Positions 25,341 to 33,216 of a DNA stretch of 64,000 bases are shown here, in pieces (the stretch's first letter is position 1; each line of letters starts with the position of its first letter). The notes under the pieces are model-generated. The model searched no databases and was not told where the DNA came from. It saw nothing but the letters and a program-made list of their open reading frames with translations. Made by a program: the position numbers and the translations under genes. Origin of the DNA: JAPYTK01 sp964401935 (lineage in GTDB: Bacteria; Myxococcota_A; Polyangia; Polyangiales; Polyangiaceae); contig CAYOAL010000011.1 in assembly GCA_964401935.1 (NCBI GenBank), positions 62,001 to 126,000 of the forward strand, read 5' to 3'.

Positions 25341-27077
25341 TTGAGCGGTCCTCGACCATGTCCCTGGTGCGGCGCGGCCATCACCGACGAGAACGCCATC
25401 TGTCAGAGCTGCATGCGCAGCCCGGCTCAGCACCCCTCGCGGCTCGGTGCCCCGGAGCGTGGTCTCGACCTCGAGCTGGGAATCGGGGCCACGCCGCCCC
25501 CCGCCGCGCGGGCGCGCGTCGAGTCGCACCATGACCGTCGCGGTGCGACGGCGGCCGCGCTCGCCGTCGAGCTCGCCCCGTCCGGACCCGACAGCAGCGA
25601 GCCCCCGGTGTCGAGCGGTGCCGTCCCCAAGCGGCCGGCGCCGTCGGGCGAGGGCATCGCACCGCAGCGGGTGGCGGCCCCCTCGCGGGCCAAGAAGGTC
25701 AGCTTGCCGCCGGCTCCCGAGGGCAAGGCGCCGCTCTTTCGCTCGGGGGCGCCTGGCGACAGCGACGCACCCCCAGCGAGCGGGGGCGCGCGCGTGCTCG
25801 GCGCGGGCGGGGCGGCCGGTGCCCCGGCGGCTCTGTTCGACGCCGAGGACGACGAGGAGTGGGAAGGGGGCGGCGCGCTCGACGTGGGCCTCGACTACGG
25901 CTCGGAGGCGCCGCCTCCGCTCAAGGCGGAGCCCAAGCGGACCGCGCCGGCGTCCAGCCCCGACCCTGCCTTCGACCTCCACGACGACGATCCCGGTCCG
26001 CCGCCGGCGTCCACCCGGGGGAGCCCGCGGCCCCAGCCTGCGCAGGTGGTCACCGCGCAGCCGGTGTTCTCACCGGACGAAATCGAGGTGGTCGCACAGT
26101 ACGGCCCGGTGCCCCCCAACCCGCTCCTCGCGCCGCTCTACGCGCTGCGGGTGTTCCAGCGGCGTCGCGCGCTCGTCGGGCTCCTCTCGCTCGCGCGCCG
26201 CACGCACGAGCAGGCCACGAGCGCGCTCCGCGGCAAGCTCACGACCATCGTCGACCGCGTCGTCGCGAAGGCGAGCCCAGACCAGGTGCAGGGGGTGATG
26301 GGGCCGATCCGAGCCGCGGAGCAGAAGCTCGCCGATCGCAAGGCGCAGCTCGAGGCCGCCTCGGGGCAGTTTGCCTCCCAGGTCAAGACGCTGCAGCAGG
26401 AGCTCGAAGCGGAAGGGAAGAAGAAGCAGCAGCTCGAGCGCGATCGCAACATGGCGCAGATCAAGGTGGAGGACGCGGTGCACAAGCGCGCCCAGGCCGC
26501 CGCGGAGCTCAAACGGCTCAACGTGGAGATCGAGGCTGCGCACGAGGCCGCGGCGAAAGCGGCCGGCAAGGACGCCACGTTTGCGCCCCCCGAGCACGCC
26601 AAGCGCATCGCGGCGCTCGAGGCTCAACGGGCGAAGCTGTCCGAGCAGGTCAAGGGGCGCGACAAGGCGGTCACCGACGCCCGGGCCGAGCTGAAGGAGC
26701 GTCAGCGCGCCATCAGCATCCTCGAGGCGCGCGTCAACGCGATCCATGGGCGTCAGGCCCGCATGGAACAGGAGGCGGGGCAGGCCCAGAACCTCGGCCT
26801 CACGTGTCTGAAGCAGGCCCAGAACGAGCGCCTCGTGGCCTACGAGGTGGCGTTCGACGCCATCGTGGCGCAGGCTCCCCACCTCATCGACGACGCGACG
26901 GCCTCCGAGGTCGCGGATGTGAAGCGTCAGATCGCGCAGTGCGACGCGGATCTGGCCAAACAAGAGCTCGCGGTCGACGCCTACGATCGGGCGGCCGTGA
27001 AGCGCGGCGTCGCCATCGCGATCGCTCTGGCGATCCTCGTGGTGCTGGCGCTCATTTCTGTCGCCCGCGTGGGCTAG
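25341..27077 (+). CDS. Zinc-ribbon / coiled-coil protein with C-terminal membrane anchor
   Basis: 578 residues from a TTG start. A zinc ribbon (CPWCGAAITDENAICQSC, ~6-24) is followed by a long Pro/Ala-rich linker (~30-255), a coiled coil (~310-535, with LQQELEAEGKKKQQLERDR) and a C-terminal membrane helix (VAIAIALAILVVLALISVA) leaving almost nothing outside. The protein is thus likely tail-anchored with its bulk in the cytoplasm. I do not recognise a family beyond this layout. The TTG was chosen because the preceding 38 codons lack coding character and a -10-like TAGACT lies 8 nt upstream. The 3' end overlaps the convergent gene by 26 bp. Confidence 0.75.
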   Translation: MSGPRPCPWCGAAITDENAICQSCMRSPAQHPSRLGAPERGLDLELGIGATPPPAARARVESHHDRRGATAAALAVELAPSGPDSSEPPVSSGAVPKRPAPSGEGIAPQRVAAPSRAKKVSLPPAPEGKAPLFRSGAPGDSDAPPASGGARVLGAGGAAGAPAALFDAEDDEEWEGGGALDVGLDYGSEAPPPLKAEPKRTAPASSPDPAFDLHDDDPGPPPASTRGSPRPQPAQVVTAQPVFSPDEIEVVAQYGPVPPNPLLAPLYALRVFQRRRALVGLLSLARRTHEQATSALRGKLTTIVDRVVAKASPDQVQGVMGPIRAAEQKLADRKAQLEAASGQFASQVKTLQQELEAEGKKKQQLERDRNMAQIKVEDAVHKRAQAAAELKRLNVEIEAAHEAAAKAAGKDATFAPPEHAKRIAALEAQRAKLSEQVKGRDKAVTDARAELKERQRAISILEARVNAIHGRQARMEQEAGQAQNLGLTCLKQAQNERLVAYEVAFDAIVAQAPHLIDDATASEVADVKRQIAQCDADLAKQELAVDAYDRAAVKRGVAIAIALAILVVLALISVARVG

Positions 27078-28125
27078 CGGCGCGCCCGCGCTGGCCGAGC
27101 TTGAGCCGCTTCATCACGGCCAGGCGCTGGCGCTCCTTGTAGCTCGCGTGGCTCGCGTCACCGCGCTCGTTCCGCTCCTCGGCCTCGCGATCGATCATCT
27201 GAAACTCGCAGAGCCCGAAGATGATGGGCCCGAGGGCCTGGATCTCGGCGGGGGCGGCGGCGAGCACCTCGGGCGGCACGCGCACCGGCAGATCGACCAC
27301 GAAGTGGATGATCTTGTATTCGCCGGCGCTGAACTTGTTGTCGCTCAGGTTGAGGTGGTCGCCAACGTTCACCTGCGTTCGCGGCACGAGCGCCTTCAGG
27401 TGCGGATCGTTCGCGATGTAGCTCTTCATGTGGAAGATCGTGTTGATGCTCTCCCCAGGCACCACGTAGTTGAACGGGAACAGGTGATAGGAGAGGAAGA
27501 GCAGCACCGGCAGGATGTCGTCCTTGGTGCGGGTCACGATGCGGAAGCGCAGCTTGTCGTAGACCGCCGAGGCGTGCGCGTCCGACTTGCTCAGGAGCTT
27601 GGTGTAGATCGAGTCGCGGCGCTTGCGGCCCCCGACGAACTCGGTGATCGGCAGCCCCGAGCTGAGCATGTGGCCGACGAGGCTGTACACCCGGGCCTCG
27701 ATGAGGCGGAACAGATCCTGATCGCTCATCGCGAGAGAGAACAAGAGCTCGCGCGCCTCCACGTGGTGGATGATGTGCATCGCCTTGAGGATGGCGCAGG
27801 CACAGAGCTGTCGGTGGCCCGAGCTCGAGGCGACGCCCAACAGCTGGATCACGTCCGCCCGCTCGACAGGACGCGGGATGGGGAAGTCGAAATTGCGGCG
27901 CAGGTAGTCGACGGCAGCCTCCTTCAGCTGCTCGAGCCGAACGAGATCGCGGTGCTTGTCGACCTCGAAGCACTGCGCTCGCAGGAAGGCGGCAGCCTCG
28001 TCCTCGGTGCTGAAGTCGAGGCGGCGCCAGTCGATGATCGACGAGCCCTGAAGGATGAGAGCGACGCTCTCGAGGTCCATCAGCGAGAACTCGCGGAGGC
28101 GCTTGATGGGCCCGAGGAGTGTCAC
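27052..28125 (-). CDS. Conserved myxobacterial protein of unknown function, possibly RelA/SpoT-like fold
   Basis: 357 residues, no signal peptide. I believe it belongs to a family found in myxobacteria (TIGR04552 or close to it), whose function is not known. The segment YDKLRFRIVTRTKDDILPVLLFLSY (~190-215) looks like the DxxGxRI strand-helix of RelA/SpoT-type nucleotidyltransferases, but the other synthetase motifs are not obvious, so this is only a hint. A basic C-terminal tail (RQRLAVMKRLKLGQRGRA) is present. The start is GTG; an internal ATG (MDLESVALIL, 15 residues in) is an alternative. It is convergent with the zinc-ribbon gene, overlapping by 26 bp. Confidence 0.75.
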   Translation of the reverse strand: MTLLGPIKRLREFSLMDLESVALILQGSSIIDWRRLDFSTEDEAAAFLRAQCFEVDKHRDLVRLEQLKEAAVDYLRRNFDFPIPRPVERADVIQLLGVASSSGHRQLCACAILKAMHIIHHVEARELLFSLAMSDQDLFRLIEARVYSLVGHMLSSGLPITEFVGGRKRRDSIYTKLLSKSDAHASAVYDKLRFRIVTRTKDDILPVLLFLSYHLFPFNYVVPGESINTIFHMKSYIANDPHLKALVPRTQVNVGDHLNLSDNKFSAGEYKIIHFVVDLPVRVPPEVLAAAPAEIQALGPIIFGLCEFQMIDREAEERNERGDASHASYKERQRLAVMKRLKLGQRGRAASPRGRQK

Positions 28126-28186
28126 TTCGTTCGAGCGCGCACCGTCGGGGTGCGCTCGTCGGCACGTCGAGGAGCGCGTGCGCGCG

Positions 28187-28357
28187 TCAGGGGTCGGTCT
28201 TCGGGCCGGGCAACACCCGACTCGAGTCGATCGTGAGCGTGCCGAGGAAGATGGCGATCGTCAAGAGAACCACGAAGGCGTGACCGAGATGGGCGCCGCT
28301 GTAGCCGATGGCGGCGAAGGGGGCCAACGCTGCGAGGTACCAGGGGGCAATCTTCAT
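28187..28357 (-). CDS. Small membrane protein
   Basis: 56 residues with two hydrophobic segments (PWYLAALAPFAAIGYSG and FVVLLTIAIFLGTLTID). The ATG at 28357 has GAGGA 10-14 nt upstream. It precedes the RelA-like unknown gene by 61 nt on the same strand, so they may be co-transcribed. The function is unknown. Confidence 0.6.
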   Translation of the reverse strand: MKIAPWYLAALAPFAAIGYSGAHLGHAFVVLLTIAIFLGTLTIDSSRVLPGPKTDP

Positions 28358-28791
28358 GAGAGCTCGTTCCTCATCGTGCGCGTTCTCGCGGCTAGGAGCC
28401 TCCGCACGACCCGCTGGGGGTCGAAGACGGGGTAGGTTCATGTAGGTGAAAGTGCCACGCCCCCCGACGTCGGGGCAAAGAACTAGCGAGGTGTCGGGTG
28501 GGTGCCAAGACCAAACCGTCATCAAGGACCCTGCCAAAATATGTCAGGAGTCCGAGGGCTTTTGGGTTCGATGGGTTGGCACGAAGACTCAATGGAATTT
28601 AGAGGCTCGGCGCGTGTCCTCCCGGACACGCCCGAGGGCGGCTCGACACGGATCGCGCGGGCCGACGCGCCGAGCGCCGTCGAGCCCGCGCCGCCCGCGC
28701 GCTGCGGCGGGCGGGGCTGGGGGCGCGGAGAGAAGGGCGCGGCAGCGAGCGAGGTGGCGGCCAGACCGTTCCTTTGCTAAACGACGGCCCG
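28358..28791. other. 434-bp divergent gap without a gene
   Basis: No coding signal. It contains a perfect 14-bp palindrome CCCCGACGTCGGGG (28462-28475), a relatively A+T-rich patch (28500-28610) and an 8-bp-stem hairpin GCGTGTCC/GGACACGC (28612-28631). It separates two sets of small membrane proteins. A small RNA or a binding site is possible but not shown. Confidence 0.5.
28778..28783 (+). promoter_or_regulatory. -10-like element of the small membrane protein gene
   Basis: TAAACG, preceded by TGC, ends 9 nt before the ATG at 28792. Confidence 0.3.
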
Positions 28792-29028
28792 ATGCGTTGG
28801 TTCTTCGTGGCCCTCTACGGCGTGAGCGCCATCCTGTTCGTCAGCTTCGTGGGCTGGGTGGTCACCCGCATGGCCCACCTCGACACGGCGAACTACGTGA
28901 TCGGGCGCATCATGATCTACGACCTCTACGCCATCGGCGTGGTGCTCGCCTACTGCGCGTTCGTCGGCGGCTGGCACCTCTGGGAGCGCCTCACGGGCCG
29001 GATGGAGCCCACCAGCACCAAGCCATGA
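28792..29028 (+). CDS. Small membrane protein
   Basis: 78 residues with two membrane helices (WFFVALYGVSAILFVSFVGW and MIYDLYAIGVVLAYCAFVGG). A TTG at 28774 could add six residues, but it overlaps the -10-like element. The stop overlaps the next gene's start by ATGA, so the two are coupled. The function is unknown. Confidence 0.65.
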   Translation: MRWFFVALYGVSAILFVSFVGWVVTRMAHLDTANYVIGRIMIYDLYAIGVVLAYCAFVGGWHLWERLTGRMEPTSTKP

Positions 29029-29357
29029 ACGGTCGCCTGTTGGCGCTGTTGGGGGTCGCGGCGGTGGTGGTGGCGGCTCGGCACTGGTTCGGCGAGCTCC
29101 CCGAGGAGCGCGACGTGACGATCCGGGTCACCGATCCGAGCGTCGATCGGGTGGCGCTGACGTGGCACGAGGGCGAAGAGGTCGTGCATCACACCGACCT
29201 CGGGGCGCCGTTCGAGGCACGTCCGAGCAAGATCCAGCTCCGTGACGGCGCTCACCGCGTGACCGTGAGCCTCCACCGTGGCGCGGAGGTGACCCTTCGC
29301 GAGCGCCGGGTGGACGTCGACGCCGACGCCGCACAGATCGTCCTCGACGTGCCGTGA
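29025..29357 (+). CDS. Small exported or membrane-anchored protein
   Basis: 110 residues. An N-terminal hydrophobic segment (LLALLGVAAVVVAARHW) is followed by a beta-rich domain (VTIRVTDPSVDRVALTW...GAHRVTVSLHRGAEVTLRERR) resembling a small Ig-like or PEGA-like fold. The start overlaps the preceding stop (ATGA). Likely periplasmic, partner of the upstream two-helix protein; function unknown. Confidence 0.65.
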   Translation: MNGRLLALLGVAAVVVAARHWFGELPEERDVTIRVTDPSVDRVALTWHEGEEVVHHTDLGAPFEARPSKIQLRDGAHRVTVSLHRGAEVTLRERRVDVDADAAQIVLDVP

Positions 29358-29394
29358 TCGTCCTCGACGTGCCATGAGCCGGCGGCGGTGAGGG

Positions 29395-29823
29395 TCAGCG
29401 CTTGGGGCCGCGGCCGCCGAGGCTGCGAATGTGGGCCACCAGCCCGGTCACCACGTTGGGGGGGAGGGCGTTCCCGAACGCGGGCATCTTGTTGCGGCCC
29501 TTGGCGATGACCGCTGCCAGCTCCTCATCCGAGCCCTTGGAGACGGTCAAGTCGGGGACGCGGTTCATCCTCCCCTCCGGCGTGTTGCCCTTGCCATCGG
29601 GGCCGTGACAGCTCGCGCAGCTCTGCTTCCAAGCCATCGACACGATCACCGCGTCCTCCTGCCCAGGGGCGGCGACGCCATCGACCTGTCCCGCCTTGGC
29701 GTCGCCGTCGTGATCCGCGGGGGACCACTCCGGCAGGTCACCGGCCTGGTTGCAGCCGGCGAGGGCGAGGACCCCACCGGCGGCGAGGGCAGCGACGAGA
29801 GACAGCCGCGCGACGCGGGGCAT
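29395..29823 (-). CDS. Cytochrome c lipoprotein
   Basis: 142 residues. A lipoprotein signal (LVAALAAGGVLALAGC, Cys near 23) is followed by one c-type haem site CASCH (~70-74) and a likely axial Met in NKMPAFGNALPP, then a C-terminal helix. It is a class I cytochrome c, probably on the periplasmic side of a membrane, moving electrons between unknown partners. The start at 29823 fits the signal peptide; upstream residues are Ser/Arg-rich and unlike coding sequence. No oxidase or reductase gene lies nearby. Confidence 0.88.
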   Translation of the reverse strand: MPRVARLSLVAALAAGGVLALAGCNQAGDLPEWSPADHDGDAKAGQVDGVAAPGQEDAVIVSMAWKQSCASCHGPDGKGNTPEGRMNRVPDLTVSKGSDEELAAVIAKGRNKMPAFGNALPPNVVTGLVAHIRSLGGRGPKR

Positions 29824-29885
29824 CCCGGTCGCTCGGCCGCTCACGACGTCCCTGAGGGACGGTGGCGGAAGGCTCACCGAGGGGT

Positions 29886-29920
29886 GCGCTCCGCGCACGT
29901 CTCGCGTGCGCTCGGAGCGC
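29886..29920. terminator. Strong hairpin behind the OmpA-like gene
   Basis: GCGCTCCGCGCACG (29886-29899) pairs with CGTGCG and CGGAGCGC (29905-29910, 29913-29920) with a 2-nt bulge, giving a 14-bp stem. It lies just past the stop at 29949 on the minus strand. No U tract, so a terminator role is inferred. Confidence 0.45.
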
Positions 29921-29948
29921 GCTTCCAACGCTTCAGATCGTTCGACGC

Positions 29949-30563
29949 TTACTTCTTGCACGGATCGCCGGCGCTTTGGCCCGGGGCTCCCCCATCCACG
30001 GGACGGTTCGCAATGGCCTTACCTTTGCGCTCCGCCGGGATGAAGTCAACGCGGCGGTTCTGTTCCTTGTCCGCCGCGCTCGTCTCGGTGACAACGACTG
30101 GCTTCTCTTCGCCGAAGCCGACCACCACGAGGCGGTTACAGTCTACGCCTTTTGCGACGAGCCACATCGCCGCCGCCATCGCGCGGCGCTTGCTGAGGTC
30201 CATGTTGCGCGCGTTGGTGTCGTCGGTGTCGGTGTGGCCCTCGACGCGCAGCTTGGTGATCTCCTCCTTGGCCTTCATGTACTCGAGCACCACGTTGAGC
30301 GGCTCCTCGCTCTCCGGCCGCAGCTTGGCGGTGCCCACCTCGAAGCGGATGGGGCCCGGGAGCTCCACCTTCACCGGCTCTTCCGGCTCGGGCTCGGGTG
30401 CGGGCGGCGGGGGCGGGGGCGGCGGCGCCGGGCGGGGCGGCGGGGCCGGCTCGGGTGTCTTGCCGATCTTCACCGAGGCCTTGCACGCGGTGGTGCCCAC
30501 CCCAGCGAGCCCAACGACCGCAACCATCATGGCGGCGCGGCTTGCAGTCTTTCGCAGTAGCAT
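29949..30563 (-). CDS. OmpA-like lipoprotein (copy 2)
   Basis: 204 residues. A lipoprotein signal ends in VGTTAC (Cys 27). A Pro/Ala linker follows, then an OmpA/MotB C-terminal domain: FEVGTAKLRPESEEPL, RVEGHTDTDDTNARNMDLS, RRAMAAAMWLV and VVVGFGEEKPV. This domain binds peptidoglycan, so the protein probably links the outer membrane to the wall. It ends in DGGAPGQSAGDPCKK, shared with the neighbouring copy. Ribosome binding site GGGAAGAG before the ATG. Confidence 0.92.
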   Translation of the reverse strand: MLLRKTASRAAMMVAVVGLAGVGTTACKASVKIGKTPEPAPPPRPAPPPPPPPPAPEPEPEEPVKVELPGPIRFEVGTAKLRPESEEPLNVVLEYMKAKEEITKLRVEGHTDTDDTNARNMDLSKRRAMAAAMWLVAKGVDCNRLVVVGFGEEKPVVVTETSAADKEQNRRVDFIPAERKGKAIANRPVDGGAPGQSAGDPCKK

Positions 30564-30681
30564 CTCTTCCCTCTCTCACTCTTGGTCTTGGTCGCTCTTC
30601 GATCGTGTTTGTCGCCGGGCCGCGCACCTCGTCGCGCGCTCGTGAGCCTCGATCGTCGATCGTCGTATTGATTCAAACGAC

Positions 30682-30710
30682 GAGCGGCCACCCATGATGG
30701 GCGGCCGCTC
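30682..30710 (-). terminator. Terminator hairpin between the two OmpA-like genes
   Basis: Two 14-nt arms (30682-30695 and 30697-30710) pair completely, with one G.U pair when read on the minus strand, and GTCGTTTG follows. It closes the upstream OmpA-like gene. Confidence 0.6.
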
Positions 30711-30747
30711 TCCTGTGCGCCTTCTCGGCGCCGCTGTCTACAGACAC

Positions 30748-30773
30748 CCGTGCTCGAGCGCGCTCGAGCACGG
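30748..30773. terminator. 26-bp perfect palindrome after OmpA-like copy 1
   Basis: The sequence CCGTGCTCGAGCG followed by its exact reverse complement lies 8 nt past the stop at 30782. It can form a 12-13 bp stem; terminator or mRNA-stabilising role is inferred. Confidence 0.5.
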
Positions 30774-30781
30774 CTTCGCCG

Positions 30782-31444
30782 TCATTTCGGCGGGCAGGGG
30801 TCGCCGGCGATCTTGCCTGGCGCACCACCATCGATGGGGCGCCCCGCGATGGGCTTGCCATTCTTCTCGGCAGGGACGAACACCACGCGACGGTTCTCCT
30901 GCTTGTCGGTCTCGTTCGTCTCGGGCTTCTTGATGGGCTTCTCCTCGCCGAAACCAACCGGGAGCAGGCGCTTGCAGTCGATCCCCTTGCCGATGAGCCA
31001 CTGGGACACCGCCATCGCGCGGGCCTGCGACAGCAACATGTTCCTGTCGTTGGTGTCGTCGCCGTCGGTGTGCCCTTCGACGCGCATCTTGGTGACCTCG
31101 GGCTTCGCGTTCATGTAGTCGACCACGACTTGCATCGTGGCGTCGGCGGAGGGGTCGAGCTGCGCCGTGCCCGACTTGAAGAGCACGGGCCCTGGCAGCT
31201 CCACGCCGCCCTCCTTGTTCATCTTGAACGACACCATCTTGCCGCGCTTGGGCGCGGGGGCAGGGGCAGGGGCCGGGGCGGGGGCCGGCGCTGGCGCAGG
31301 CACGGCCTTTGGGGGTGGGGGCGGCTTCGGCCTGGCTTTGGCGTCGTCGCCGGTCGTGATCTTCACGCTGCAGGCTGCCGTCGTGAATCCAGTCAGCGCG
31401 ACCACCATCGCGGCGCACAAACCCTTGGCTACAAACTTACGCAT
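30782..31444 (-). CDS. OmpA-like lipoprotein (copy 1)
   Basis: 220 residues. A lipoprotein signal ends in GFTTAAC (Cys 25). An Ala-Pro repeat linker (PAPAPAPAPAP) is followed by an OmpA C-terminal domain: FKSGTAQLDPSADATM, RVEGHTDGDDTNDRNM, LSQARAMAVSQWL and LPVGFGEEKPI. It ends in DGGAPGKIAGDPCPPK. Close similarity to the next gene downstream, including the unusual C-terminal motif, indicates a tandem duplication. AGGAGAAC before the ATG is a good ribosome binding site. Peptidoglycan binding at the outer membrane is inferred from the family. Confidence 0.92.
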   Translation of the reverse strand: MRKFVAKGLCAAMVVALTGFTTAACSVKITTGDDAKARPKPPPPPKAVPAPAPAPAPAPAPAPAPKRGKMVSFKMNKEGGVELPGPVLFKSGTAQLDPSADATMQVVVDYMNAKPEVTKMRVEGHTDGDDTNDRNMLLSQARAMAVSQWLIGKGIDCKRLLPVGFGEEKPIKKPETNETDKQENRRVVFVPAEKNGKPIAGRPIDGGAPGKIAGDPCPPK

Positions 31445-31792
31445 CGAGATCGTTCTCCTGGTTGTGACACGTGCACGTGCGTGCGGAAGGAAGGATCAGG
31501 CCCCCGGTTCGTTGGACCGGGGCCAGGACGGAGCTTCTGACGGCGGTCAGGTCCACCCCATTCATTCGAAGCCCCCGTCTTACTCCTCTTCACGCCGCGT
31601 GGAAATGTTGGGAGGCTTTTTCGTACGGCCACTTGCAGGTCGCGCGGGGGAGGCCGCGTGGCTCAGCCCAGCACGATTTGGACGCCGAGACCGGCGCACC
31701 CTCGATGGTGCGCCACTCCCGAAGGTCGACAAAAGCGAACGACCCCGGCCGTGAAGCCAGGGTCGTCGCACCGAGCCGCGATCCGGTCGGTG
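31445..31792. other. 348-bp gap: terminator and OmpA leader
   Basis: No gene seen. It contains the terminator hairpin at 31739-31766 behind the Gly-rich lipoprotein gene and another GC-rich inverted repeat at 31499-31524 (GGCCCCCGGT/ACCGGGGCC) upstream of the OmpA-like gene. Confidence 0.55.
31739..31766 (-). terminator. Rho-independent-type terminator of the Gly-rich lipoprotein
   Basis: On the minus strand an 11-bp stem (ACGACCCTGGC/GCCGGGGTCGT, one wobble pair) with a 6-nt loop is followed by TCGCTTTTG. It lies 26 nt past the lipoprotein stop. Confidence 0.65.
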
Positions 31793-32947
31793 TCAGCCGC
31801 CGCCGCCGCCGCCGGTGCCGCCTGCACCGCCGGTGCCGCCTGCGCCGCCGGTGCCGCCGGTGCCGCCGGTGCCGCCCGCGCCGCCTTCGCTCGGATCGCA
31901 GGGATCCTCACCCGGATCGGCGGGCTCGCCCACCGCCCCAAGCTGAACGGCGGTGCCGTCGAAGCCGAGGCCGATCGAGATGCCGTTACACTCCTTGTCG
32001 GGGCTCTGGACGCCATCGATCGGGATGTCGGAGGCCTGTCGGAGCTGATCGAGCAAGCTCTCGATCGTGGTGCCGCTGCAGAACTCCGCGCTGAAGCCGC
32101 CCGCGACCTTGCGGATCTCGCTGATGAGGTCTTCGGTCTCGATGATGCCGGCGATCACCCCGTTGGTGGCGCCGCTCCGGGAGCCGTCGAGGTCCATGGT
32201 GATGACCGCGCGCGAGATCTTGAGCGTGAGCGAGTAGCCCGCCACGGCGATGCTCAAATCGATGTCGCCGAGGTCACCCGAGACCCAGGTGTTGTCGGCC
32301 ACGTAGGCGTTGGCGAACGACACCTTGCTGCTGCCGATGTCCGCGGGGTTGTTGAGGAGCTCCGGGGCCACGATCCACAGGTCGCTCCCGTCCCACTTCG
32401 GGATCGCGTCATCGACGATGCCGGTGCCCGCGTAGAGCTTGGAGAGCACGTCCACCTGGTTCGCCTCCGGGCCCACGTTCGTGTGATCCATGATGATCGT
32501 GAAGTCGCCATCCTCGAGGCTCTCGTTGACTCGCTCCTGCGCGTCGTTGGCGAGCGACAGGATGAGGGGCATGAGCGACTTGCCGAAGGCGTTGTCGATG
32601 CCGTCGGTGCCGTCGTCCATCACCGTGGGCTTACCGCTCGCGGCCGGCTTGCAGTGATTGGGCGACCCCGCCTTCGACACGAGGCCGTCGAGGTTGTAGC
32701 CGTAGTCTTTCCAGGCGCTCGGGTTCGGGCTGCCGTTGCGGTCGGTGCCACCGAGGTACAGTCTGCGGACGCCGATCGCGACGCCGGGGCCCGACGCGGA
32801 GCCAGCCCCTTCGGGACGAGCGGGGGGAACCTTGCCCTCTGCGAACTCGGTGGGTTCTTCGGTCGTGGTGCTGTCGCAGCCGTAGATGAACGTGCCGCCG
32901 AGCAGCGCCAGCGACATTCCTGCGCCTACTACGTGAGAACGGAGCAT
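31793..32947 (-). CDS. Lipoprotein with Gly/Thr-rich tail
   Basis: 384 residues. A lipoprotein signal ends in FIYGC (Cys 24). The mature part is beta-rich with an N-terminal segment GVRRLYLGGTDRNG; five or six Cys residues are scattered over ~98-355. The last ~35 residues are a GGTGGTGGAGGTGG tail. I know similar secreted proteins from myxobacteria but no function. GAGAGG precedes the ATG. It diverges from dnaE. Confidence 0.8.
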   Translation of the reverse strand: MLRSHVVGAGMSLALLGGTFIYGCDSTTTEEPTEFAEGKVPPARPEGAGSASGPGVAIGVRRLYLGGTDRNGSPNPSAWKDYGYNLDGLVSKAGSPNHCKPAASGKPTVMDDGTDGIDNAFGKSLMPLILSLANDAQERVNESLEDGDFTIIMDHTNVGPEANQVDVLSKLYAGTGIVDDAIPKWDGSDLWIVAPELLNNPADIGSSKVSFANAYVADNTWVSGDLGDIDLSIAVAGYSLTLKISRAVITMDLDGSRSGATNGVIAGIIETEDLISEIRKVAGGFSAEFCSGTTIESLLDQLRQASDIPIDGVQSPDKECNGISIGLGFDGTAVQLGAVGEPADPGEDPCDPSEGGAGGTGGTGGTGGAGGTGGAGGTGGGGGG

Positions 32948-33068
32948 GCCTGGTGCCTCTCTTTCGATCTCGCCGCGGGGTCACACCGCAGCGTTTACAA
33001 GGATGGGAAGGGTCGAATCAACGCCCGGGATCGCGGGGCGCACACACGTGATCCGACACTGCGAGCCG

Positions 33069-33081
33069 CGTATTAAATACG
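33069..33081. promoter_or_regulatory. A+T-rich palindrome in the dnaE/lipoprotein divergent region
   Basis: CGTATT-A-AATACG is the most A+T-rich spot between the two divergent genes. It contains TATTAA on the plus strand and TATTTA on the minus strand and could be a -10 for either. Confidence 0.3.
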
Positions 33082-33216
33082 GGGCGCGGCGCTTTCGCGC
33101 AAGCTCTGTCGCGCGGCTCCACGCTTTTGTCCGAGGGTGCGGGTCTCGCCATCCCCCCGACCTCCGGCCGAAAAATTCGCCGGGACGGGCGCGCCCGAAC
33201 CGCGTAAAGGGTGTGG

